64,000 nt of DNA, taken from contig CM017447.1 of NCBI GenBank assembly GCA_007674295.1, forward strand, positions 1 to 64,000, given 5' to 3'. Every line of letters starts with the position of its first letter. Within the stretch, counting starts at the first letter, position 1. The notes under the pieces were generated by a model. It ran no database searches, was not told where the DNA came from, and saw only the letters and a program-made list of their open reading frames with translations. The position numbers and the translations under genes are program-made. Below, in pieces: positions 29,314 through 36,543 of the stretch. The DNA is from Antonospora locustae (lineage: Eukaryota; Microsporidia).

Positions 29314-30357
29314 ATGAATGAGAAGCAGACACGCGAGAAGCTTCTGGAGATAGTGGCAGAGAAAAGCTGGTCCAAATGCCTCGAGGCCTTCAAAGAGAAC
29401 GTCACTGTACTTGACGCGGTCGAAAGCCTCCCTGCGACCGCGCCAACGCGTTGGGGCGAGCTTGTGATCAAAATTCTACGCCTGAGAAGGGACATCAGAT
29501 GCAAGAATCTGAAGGCTATCAGAGACATTCCAGAGCAAGATCTGTATGAGAGCAGTGTGAAACTTGACCTTTTCACTGCAATACTTATCAATTATCACTT
29601 TAAGCTGAACAAGGAAATGCATGCAGCCAGCGACGCACTCTACTTTAGTCTTCTTTCGTTTCACAAGGAGCTCGGGCACAGCGAGTGTGTCTCTGTCCTG
29701 GTTAACATCTGTCTCAAGATTCTAATTCAGTGCGGCAAATGGAACCTGTGCATAGAGAATGTACCAGGACTGGAGCACCAGGGTCTCTACTTCTATTACA
29801 CAGGGTATATGCACCTTGTCAACCAAAGATATGCAGAGGCTCTTCGAGACTTCAAGCACAGCACAATTCTGAGGTCAAGTCTTGTCACCGAGGCGTGTGT
29901 GGTTGTCACATCTCTTCTCCTCAGCGAGAACTACAAGCCCAAGAAGTACAGACAACTTCTCCCATATGTCGAACTGAAGTGTGCAGTAGAGAAAGGAGAC
30001 TACGCAGACTTTGAGAGAGTTCTTAGAGAGCACGGACATGTGTTTGATGCCGACAGACTGCTTTTTATTGTACAAAGGCTGGATCGAAATGTGGCTGAGC
30101 AAAATATAAAGAAGATAAAAAAGGTGTACAGCAGGATCGACACTAGCAGTCTCGCAAAGATGGGTGTCTGCCCTGAGTTGGTAGCCTCCAGCAGCGATGT
30201 GGCGGTGTTCAGAGATGCAGACAGGCCACTGTTGGATATCGAGTCTCGAATTTCAGAAAGCGAGATGTTGATAGCTAAGATCGCCTCTCTAATGAGGTAC
30301 CGCGAGGTAGAACCTCTCTGCTACGAGACAGTAAATAATGCTGCAGAGCATACCTAA
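29314..30357 (+). CDS. RPN3: 26S proteasome regulatory subunit Rpn3 (PSMD3)
   Basis: Rpn3 is a scaffold subunit of the proteasome lid. The 347-residue protein is alpha-helical. Repeat-like helices (YFYYTGYMHLVNQRYAEALRD, split as YFYYTGYMHL and NQRYAEALRD) are followed by a PCI-type winged helix. There LLFIVQRLDRNVAEQNIKKI and YSRIDTSSLAKMGV correspond to the Rpn3 block with R-L-R-x-N-V and Y-S-R-I. It is shorter than the yeast protein at the N-terminus. The ATG at 29314 is directly preceded by AACCCC, and earlier in-frame codons have no such signal. It is divergent from EF2, with 183 bases between start codons. Confidence 0.85.
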   Translation: MNEKQTREKLLEIVAEKSWSKCLEAFKENVTVLDAVESLPATAPTRWGELVIKILRLRRDIRCKNLKAIRDIPEQDLYESSVKLDLFTAILINYHFKLNKEMHAASDALYFSLLSFHKELGHSECVSVLVNICLKILIQCGKWNLCIENVPGLEHQGLYFYYTGYMHLVNQRYAEALRDFKHSTILRSSLVTEACVVVTSLLLSENYKPKKYRQLLPYVELKCAVEKGDYADFERVLREHGHVFDADRLLFIVQRLDRNVAEQNIKKIKKVYSRIDTSSLAKMGVCPELVASSSDVAVFRDADRPLLDIESRISESEMLIAKIASLMRYREVEPLCYETVNNAAEHT

Positions 30358-30394
30358 GCTGCCAGTGGTTGCAGACAAGTACAGCCACGGTGAT

Positions 30395-31204
30395 TTATTC
30401 AGACTTCTTCAGCGGAACTTCCTTAAATAGACCTGAGATGTCGGGGACGAAGTGTCTGACACAGGAGTCGCCATATCCAACGCTCAGCGAGTACCCTGTC
30501 CTGCTCCATGCTAGAGAATAAACAGGCTGTCCAATCTCAATCACCTGCTTTTTGAACACATCACCATCCTTGTTGTATATGATGACCGTTCCGTCGTCCG
30601 AGCATGATGCAAAGCAGAAGATTTCAAACTCTCCAACACCGCACACACCCACGTCCCTAACGACTTTACTGTGGTCTGTGTTTCTCCTCACCTCCTTCAT
30701 GCTCCCAACATCAAATATTGCGGTTGTGTGGTCCATAGAGCCCGTCATCAGATATCTGTCGTTGTTGCTTACGCTTGATATTCCGGAACGGTGGCAGAAG
30801 ATCTCTGTCTCCACAGTACCAAACTTTGTGTCAAACACAACAACCCTCAGATTTCCATCGGAGCATCCACAGAAAATACGAAACGAATTCTCAAGCCACT
30901 GATGTGATATGGCGTTTATCGAGCCGTCAAACAGCTTTTTTTCAAACTTGCGGTTGTATGTTGTGCCCTCGAGTTTCCAGATTAAAAGTTCTCCAGTGTA
31001 GCAGGATGCGCCAATGAGCTCTCCCTTATTGAGAAAGATTGCCTTTGTCACCGGTCCTGGAAGGTCCTTTATCTCTGCTTCGCGCGCAAGGTCTTCTCCA
31101 TTCAGGCGGAAAAGTCGGACAGTCCTGTCCGAAGAGGCTGTTATGATGCGTGTCTCGCTGCTATCTGCAGCCATGCTGTGTATGATCTCCCTCTGCACCT
31201 CCAT
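30395..31204 (-). CDS. SEC13: COPII/nuclear pore WD-repeat protein Sec13
   Basis: Sec13 is a six-blade WD40 protein of the COPII vesicle coat and the Nup84 complex. The 269-residue frame shows an opening blade (IIHSMAADSSETRIITASSD, RTVRLF) that matches the Sec13 start I-H-D...ATCSSDRT-VK-IF. Later blades include GELLIWKLEG, GCSDGNLRVVVFD and SCSDDGTVIIYNKDG, and the ending SLAWSRTGYSLSVGYGDSCV resembles the Sec13 W-S-L-T-G-N-x-L-A-V-x-G-G-D block. I favour the ATG at 31204, preceded by GCCCCTCA. An ATG at 31231 would add nine residues. It is tail to tail with RPN3, 37 bases apart. Confidence 0.85.
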   Translation of the reverse strand: MEVQREIIHSMAADSSETRIITASSDRTVRLFRLNGEDLAREAEIKDLPGPVTKAIFLNKGELIGASCYTGELLIWKLEGTTYNRKFEKKLFDGSINAISHQWLENSFRIFCGCSDGNLRVVVFDTKFGTVETEIFCHRSGISSVSNNDRYLMTGSMDHTTAIFDVGSMKEVRRNTDHSKVVRDVGVCGVGEFEIFCFASCSDDGTVIIYNKDGDVFKKQVIEIGQPVYSLAWSRTGYSLSVGYGDSCVRHFVPDISGLFKEVPLKKSE

Positions 31205-31383
31205 TGAGGGGCTTCTGAATTCGAGGCCCATCACCGCACAGACCCTAGAATTCGCCGTGAATTCTGCATCTGCAGAGACTCCGCATTGATCACTTTCGCG
31301 ACAACCTCGTGAAACGCAGGCATGCAACGAAACGCAGCAGTTTCGGAATTTTGAAAATATAAATATTCTGCTCCCGGCAAAGT

Positions 31384-34300
31384 ATGGGAATTTTGCTACT
31401 ATGCATGTTGCATCCACAGATAGCTATGGCTGATCCCTATGGACGAACAGCAGGCCATCTAAACAACTTGGGCGAAATGCATGAGAGAGAGTTGCCCGGA
31501 GCCAACGCGCTTCACAACGATAACCCCTTCTCGTGGGGCAAAAACCGCCATCATGGGGACGAGACAAGTTTGTCTGCAGCAGAGGACGCGAGCAGGGCAA
31601 TGGACCGCCATGCGCGGGACTCTGCTGCCGGCGGGCGCCAAGGGCGCTTGCACGGGAGAGACGAAGGCGATGTGTTTGGCCCTACTGGGCGTGCAAAAGA
31701 TAAGGTTATGAGGGACAAGTTAGATGATGCAGCTGCTACTGCAGCCATCGCAGGAAATGCCCAAACTTCACGTTCTCTTGAGAAAATGGCTGAGAACGGC
31801 GATATGGGCGCTGCTTCTGCACTTGCGGGGCTCAGAGAGCTAGGCGGTGATCAGGACAGACTGTCTGCAGCTGCAGCTGCTGGTGATGGAGAAGCATTGG
31901 ATGATCTTGAAAGAATGGCTGCCCGTGGAGATGCAGGTGCTGCCGCTACACTTGATGCAATAGGAGGTGGGTCTATTGGGAGAGAGGTTGCGGCAACTGC
32001 TGGGAGAAACAGGGGCCTTGCTGATGGTGGAAGAAGAGGCCATGGAAGTGGAAGAGGTCATGGAAGTGGAAGAGGTCATGGAAGTGGAAGAGGTCATGGA
32101 AGTGGAAGAGGCCATGGACATGGAAGAGGCCATGGACACGGAAGAGGCCATGGACACGGAAGAGGCCATGGACACGGTGGCTATGGACTTGGTGGCAGCG
32201 GACATGGACATGGCGGTAGCCATGGTCGTGGTGGCCATCGATGGAATACTGGCAACGGCACTGAGAACGGTGATGGTATGGGTGGTTCAAGCTATCCTAC
32301 AGGCAACGGTATAGGCGGAGGCGGCGGCTCCACAAACACTCATCCAGTCTATCCTGTATCTGAAGCATTGGACTCTATGAATCGAGATGCAATTGCACAG
32401 CAGGAAGGCCTAGCAGCCCTAGCAGGAGAAGAGACAGGTGCAGATAAAGCACTTGGCTACAGGAATGCAGGAGACCGTCCAGAGGATGCTGTTCTGGGAC
32501 AAACTCCAAGGCCAGATGTCGAAGCAGCAGCTCTTGCAATGGGAGCTTCTCCAAGGCAGGCTCGCAGAGCTGGCCAGAATGCGGCGCTCTACGATCCACT
32601 AACACCCGCTGAAAAAGCAGCAGCACGTGCTCTGGATGCTGCTGAGGAGGAGGCTGCCGATAATTTGATGGATGACTTGGCTGATGAAATAGTAGCTGGT
32701 AATGGAGGAATACCTGGTGCAATCGCAGGAGAAGCAGCCGGTGCTGGCGCTGGCGAGGCAGCAGGTGCTGGTGCTGGAGAAGCAGCAGGTGCTGGTGCTG
32801 GCGAGGCAGCAGGTGCTGGTGCTGGAGAAGCAGCAGGTGCTGGTGCTGGCGAGGCAGCAGGTGCTGGTGCTGGCGAGGCAGCAGGTGCTGGTGCTGGCGA
32901 GGCAGCAGGTGCTGGTGCTGGAGAAGCAGCAGGTGCCGGTGCTGGAGAAGCAGCAGGTGCCGGTGCTGGCGAGGAAGCAGGTGCCGGTGCTGGCGAGGAA
33001 GCAGGTGCAGCCGCAGGTGAGATGGCGGGTGCAGCCGCAGGTGATATAGGGGCTGCTGCTGGAAAGATGGCCGGGGCTGCTGCTGGTAGAACTGCTGGTG
33101 GCGGTGCTGGCAGAACTGCTGGTGGCGGTGCTGGCAGAACTGCTGGTGGCGGTGCTGGCGGAATGGCTGGTGGTGGTGCTGGTGGAATGGCCGGTGGCGG
33201 TGCTGGCAGAGCGGCCGGTGGCGGTGCTGGCAGAGCGGCCGGTGGCGGTGCTGGCGGAATGGCCGGCGGTGACGCTGGTGGAATGGCCGGCGGAATGGCC
33301 GGTGGCGGTGCTGGCGGAATGGCCGGTGGCGGTGCTGGCGGAATGGCCGGCGGTGACGCTGGTGGAATGGCTGGTGCAGGTGCAGGTGAGATGGCTGGTG
33401 GAATGGCTGGTGCTAGTGTTGGTGAGATGGCCGGCGGAATGGCTGGTGCAGGTGCAGGTGAGATGGCTGGTGGAATGGCTGGTGCTAGTGTTGGTGAGGT
33501 GGCTGGCGGAATGGCTGGTGCTGATGCTGGCGGAATGGCTGGTGAGATGGCTGGCGGAATGGCTGGTGCTGATGCTGGCGGAATGGCTGGTGAGATGGCC
33601 GGTGAGATGGCCGGTGCTGGTGCCGGCGAAACGGCCGGTGGAATGGCTGGCAGAATGGCTGGCGAGATGGCCGGTACAGCTGTTGCACAAAGAATTGCCG
33701 AGGAAGAGGCTGCAGCGGGCCAGGAGGAGGCTGAGATGGAAGAAGCACCTATTGAAAGAGCAAAAGCACTTGGCAAGATGGGTGATGCCTACAAAGATGC
33801 AGCACATGCAGAGGCTGCTGGAAGTAGAGCACAAGACCCCACACACCCCCCGGGAATGAGTGCCAAAGAGAGGGCCCAGCCAAGCGAAGATGATACAGAG
33901 GAAGACCTTGGAATCATAGGCACAATACCTGATGATGCAAAGTCTGTTGAAATACAGAATGGACACATGGACTTGCCTCTAAAGACATTCTCTAACGAGA
34001 AGCCCAAAAACGAAGGAGAGCTTGCAGCAAAGAAGAAGCAAGGTAGGATGGCGGATCGTCTAAGAAACACTGTAACACGTGACAATGTCCCAAGCCCACT
34101 CAACACGGTGAAAGGTGGTGACGGCACTGTCTTCAACATTCCGGAGAGTGCGCAGAAGCTTAAAATTGACGATGGAACGGTTTACTACCCAGAAAGTGCG
34201 AAGGCAGAGATGGAGAAGGAAGGTCTTGACACTTCACCGCTGAAACACCGCTACAACCTTGGGGAAAGAAAGAATAAGCCAATAGGCGAGGGATACTATG

Positions 34301-35604
34301 CTGCGGACGCATCTGGAAAGGAGATGGACCTGCCGTCTCCAACGCTCAAGTCTCCGCCAAAAGTTCTCAGTGGGGATGATGGTCTTCTGGATACTGGAAA
34401 GGCTGATGCGCTTGATATAGGAAAAGGCCGAATTGAAATGACACCGTGGGAGGAGTACAACAAGCAGATGCATTCAGAGGTCAATTTCCCTTCCAAACTT
34501 CCGGTGATTCCTGCGGCGGTTGAGAAAGCACTGCGAAACGCAGAGAAGGATGCAGAAGCCCTAGCAATGACAAAGAAAGAGGTGATTACGAACCCTAGTG
34601 GCAAACAGTACGTCCGAATCACGCCGCCAATAGGTGTTCCTGAACAGGTAGACATGGAAGATGTCGTGAAGTCAGCAGAGGATGGCAACATTATGCCTGG
34701 AAAGGGCAGTGGCCAGGACAGGACAGGCTACTTTGATCCTGAAGAGTCCATTGGTGAAGGAAAGCCCAGATCTCTCAACATTGAGGAACATGCATCCCCC
34801 GCAAGCCAGAACACTAGCGAGGATGCATACGGACGCAAAGAGCTGTCCAATGCAAAGATGGATAGCGACACCAAGGATATACCTTCAAAGACCAACTCAT
34901 TCAACAGGCAATCCAGCCCTAGCAAGGAGAGCATTCTCAACAAAACTGCAGAAAAAACACGCGAAAAAAAGAACAATCTGGATTGCAGAGATCCTGCAAA
35001 TGAGGCAAAGGTCCTTGCTAGTGTTATTGACGAAAACTCAGATGCGTTTTCATCCACAATGCAAATGCCGGAAGAGGAGTTTATGTCAGCATATTCCAAC
35101 ATTCCCGAAAAAACAATCAGAGTGTTCTTGAGGTATGGAAAGGAGCGCAATAATCCGGAGTATCAAAAAGAATACATAAGCGCATATGACGACCTAAAGA
35201 CAATATACGGACAGAAGTCAGAGATGATGCTGAAGATACTAAGTGGTGCAATCAAGGTTGCGAAAGAAAGGTGCACGCCGATCAGAGTTGTTTCCAAAAA
35301 CGTTGTGAAAATTCCTATTCGCAAAAAGGTTCTTGTATACCCAAAAGCAAAGAGCCTACACAAGCCCGTAAAAGTGGTGGAGAGAAAGAAGATTGTCCTT
35401 CTGAAGCCGACTGTTGTGGAAAAGAACGTCCTTACACCGGTTATGCAAGTCAATATCCAGAAAGGCTGGGTGAAAGAAAAGCCTCGCTGGGTGAAAGAAA
35501 AAACTCGGCCACACTGGGTTCAGGAAATTCCAAAAAGCAAAAGACAAGTGATTAAGACCAATGTTTTAGATAGTACGTCAATGGAGAAAGCCAGTCGTAT
35601 TTAA
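31384..35604 (+). CDS. Large secreted Gly/Ala-rich repeat protein, candidate polar tube or spore wall protein
   Basis: The 1406-residue protein begins with a signal peptide (MGILLLCMLHPQIAMA). Residues about 220-270 hold GHGSGR and then GHGHGR repeats. Residues about 447-550 hold roughly ten GEAAGAGA octapeptides, followed by long arrays of GGMAGGGA-like units to about residue 765. The rest is acidic and then strongly basic, with repeated valine/lysine stretches near the end (RWVKEKTRPHWVQE). The mature part is nearly free of cysteine. A repeat-rich, secreted, almost Cys-free protein of this size with a basic C-terminus recalls polar tube protein 3. I cannot show homology, so spore-wall or other secreted protein remain options. 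CTCCCGG lies about ten bases before the ATG. Confidence 0.75.
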   Translation: MGILLLCMLHPQIAMADPYGRTAGHLNNLGEMHERELPGANALHNDNPFSWGKNRHHGDETSLSAAEDASRAMDRHARDSAAGGRQGRLHGRDEGDVFGPTGRAKDKVMRDKLDDAAATAAIAGNAQTSRSLEKMAENGDMGAASALAGLRELGGDQDRLSAAAAAGDGEALDDLERMAARGDAGAAATLDAIGGGSIGREVAATAGRNRGLADGGRRGHGSGRGHGSGRGHGSGRGHGSGRGHGHGRGHGHGRGHGHGRGHGHGGYGLGGSGHGHGGSHGRGGHRWNTGNGTENGDGMGGSSYPTGNGIGGGGGSTNTHPVYPVSEALDSMNRDAIAQQEGLAALAGEETGADKALGYRNAGDRPEDAVLGQTPRPDVEAAALAMGASPRQARRAGQNAALYDPLTPAEKAAARALDAAEEEAADNLMDDLADEIVAGNGGIPGAIAGEAAGAGAGEAAGAGAGEAAGAGAGEAAGAGAGEAAGAGAGEAAGAGAGEAAGAGAGEAAGAGAGEAAGAGAGEAAGAGAGEEAGAGAGEEAGAAAGEMAGAAAGDIGAAAGKMAGAAAGRTAGGGAGRTAGGGAGRTAGGGAGGMAGGGAGGMAGGGAGRAAGGGAGRAAGGGAGGMAGGDAGGMAGGMAGGGAGGMAGGGAGGMAGGDAGGMAGAGAGEMAGGMAGASVGEMAGGMAGAGAGEMAGGMAGASVGEVAGGMAGADAGGMAGEMAGGMAGADAGGMAGEMAGEMAGAGAGETAGGMAGRMAGEMAGTAVAQRIAEEEAAAGQEEAEMEEAPIERAKALGKMGDAYKDAAHAEAAGSRAQDPTHPPGMSAKERAQPSEDDTEEDLGIIGTIPDDAKSVEIQNGHMDLPLKTFSNEKPKNEGELAAKKKQGRMADRLRNTVTRDNVPSPLNTVKGGDGTVFNIPESAQKLKIDDGTVYYPESAKAEMEKEGLDTSPLKHRYNLGERKNKPIGEGYYAADASGKEMDLPSPTLKSPPKVLSGDDGLLDTGKADALDIGKGRIEMTPWEEYNKQMHSEVNFPSKLPVIPAAVEKALRNAEKDAEALAMTKKEVITNPSGKQYVRITPPIGVPEQVDMEDVVKSAEDGNIMPGKGSGQDRTGYFDPEESIGEGKPRSLNIEEHASPASQNTSEDAYGRKELSNAKMDSDTKDIPSKTNSFNRQSSPSKESILNKTAEKTREKKNNLDCRDPANEAKVLASVIDENSDAFSSTMQMPEEEFMSAYSNIPEKTIRVFLRYGKERNNPEYQKEYISAYDDLKTIYGQKSEMMLKILSGAIKVAKERCTPIRVVSKNVVKIPIRKKVLVYPKAKSLHKPVKVVERKKIVLLKPTVVEKNVLTPVMQVNIQKGWVKEKPRWVKEKTRPHWVQEIPKSKRQVIKTNVLDSTSMEKASRI
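32038..32180 (+). repeat. 18-base tandem repeat coding GHGSGR/GHGHGR
   Basis: About eight 18-base units lie in the secreted protein gene. The first four encode GHGSGR and the next four GHGHGR. Near-identity between neighbouring units suggests recent expansion. Confidence 0.85.
32720..33690 (+). repeat. 24-base and related tandem repeats coding GEAAGAGA and GGMAGGGA units
   Basis: The array has about ten near-identical 24-base units (GEAAGAGA), then diverged derivatives (GRTAGGGA, GGMAGGGA, GEMAGGMA) in higher-order arrangement. The repeat keeps several other frames free of stops, which creates long spurious antisense frames. Confidence 0.85.
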
Positions 35605-35695
35605 CAAAATCAAGGCTCTATGTCCTAGAAGCGGCCCAGAATGTCTGCAGAATCAGCACATTTTTAGCTAAGTAGCAATCAGAAGCGTTGATTTT

Positions 35696-36454
35696 TTATC
35701 TGAAGAGAGCCTCCGCATGCTCTCTTTCAATCACGTCCATCTTTGCGGGGATGATCAGAGAGTGCAGCGGCATGCCGAAGTCTCTGTCTCTCAAGTCCAC
35801 TATTTTTCCAAAGATTATCCTTTCAGCAGGACATCCAAAACGACACACAATAAAAACTTCTGTCTCGTCACCTATTATGTGCATGCCCTCTGCTGCCTCG
35901 CATTCTTCAAGTTGGCGCAATGCGGTGTTTGCGGTCATATACCTCTTCTGTGTCTCATCTATGCGTATGTCCAGAAGACAAAGTGTGTGCAGTCCGGCTG
36001 CAATGTTTTTTGCGATGTTTGTGTAGAAGCTCGTGGGTTTCCAGCTCTGCTCAAAAAACGGAATTGAGACTGTCCTCCCAAATGCATATGAGTACAATCC
36101 ACAGCAGCCCATCACATTGAGTATCGACGCGTTGTGTACTGTATGTACCGGGACTCCATGTTCTCTTGCTCTTATCAGAAGGTCGGTGTGTGTTGTTGCA
36201 AAGAGTGGCGACCCTGCCACAAGAAGCGCGACGTCTCCGTGGGCAGCCTCCTTAATTATCGTATCTGTGCATTCCAGAAGGCTTCTTGGTGCAGGCTCGA
36301 TGCGGACTCCACAAAGACTCTCGAGAGCTGCGATTTCCTCGACAACTTGAGACGTATAGTTCTCCAGATAAACTTTGCTGCATGCCTGCAATCTCTCTAG
36401 AGAGCCTATCGAGATGTCCTTTGCTGTGAGCCCAATCCCAATCAAGTACAGCAT
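35696..36454 (-). CDS. DPH5: Diphthine methyl ester synthase Dph5
   Basis: Dph5 is the SAM-dependent methyltransferase that methylates the 3-amino-3-carboxypropyl group on the eEF2 histidine during diphthamide synthesis. The 252-residue protein starts MLYLIGIGLTAKDISI, matching the family start. It has SKVYLENYTS, GDVALLVAGSPLFATTHTD (the SAM/precorrin-type loop), HNASILNVMGCCGLYSYAFG and SFYTNIAKN. Length is close to the usual size. Its substrate gene EF2, with a changed diphthamide loop, lies about 6.6 kb away. It is head to head with HSP104, with 89 bases between start codons. Confidence 0.93.
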   Translation of the reverse strand: MLYLIGIGLTAKDISIGSLERLQACSKVYLENYTSQVVEEIAALESLCGVRIEPAPRSLLECTDTIIKEAAHGDVALLVAGSPLFATTHTDLLIRAREHGVPVHTVHNASILNVMGCCGLYSYAFGRTVSIPFFEQSWKPTSFYTNIAKNIAAGLHTLCLLDIRIDETQKRYMTANTALRQLEECEAAEGMHIIGDETEVFIVCRFGCPAERIIFGKIVDLRDRDFGMPLHSLIIPAKMDVIEREHAEALFR

Positions 36455-36489
36455 GGCAAATGCTTAGCATGGACGGACTATGTTGTATT

Positions 36490-36502
36490 TTCTAGAAAAT
36501 TC
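36490..36502. promoter_or_regulatory. Perfect heat-shock element
   Basis: TTCTAGAAAATTC contains three alternating pentamer cores TTC-GAA-TTC with exact 2-base spacing, the binding site of heat-shock factor. It lies 41 bases upstream of the HSP104 ATG, with a TATA-like tract just downstream of it. It may also serve the divergent DPH5 gene. Confidence 0.75.
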
Positions 36503-36510
36503 AAGAGAAA

Positions 36511-36525
36511 AAAAAATATATATAA
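36511..36525 (+). promoter_or_regulatory. TATA box of HSP104
   Basis: AATATATATAAGCG lies about 20 bases upstream of the ATG at 36544 and directly after the heat-shock element. That order and spacing suit an inducible promoter. Confidence 0.6.
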
Positions 36526-36543
36526 GCGTGTTTTTAGAAATCC

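Noticed and set aside
32589..33966. Long antisense open frames (395 and 455 codons) and a 253-codon frame in the other sense frame across the repeat array
   Set aside because: They mirror the period of the GEAAGAGA/GGMAGGGA repeats, which contain no stop in several frames. They give low-complexity Ala/Pro or Ser/Thr sequence and lack a start signal.
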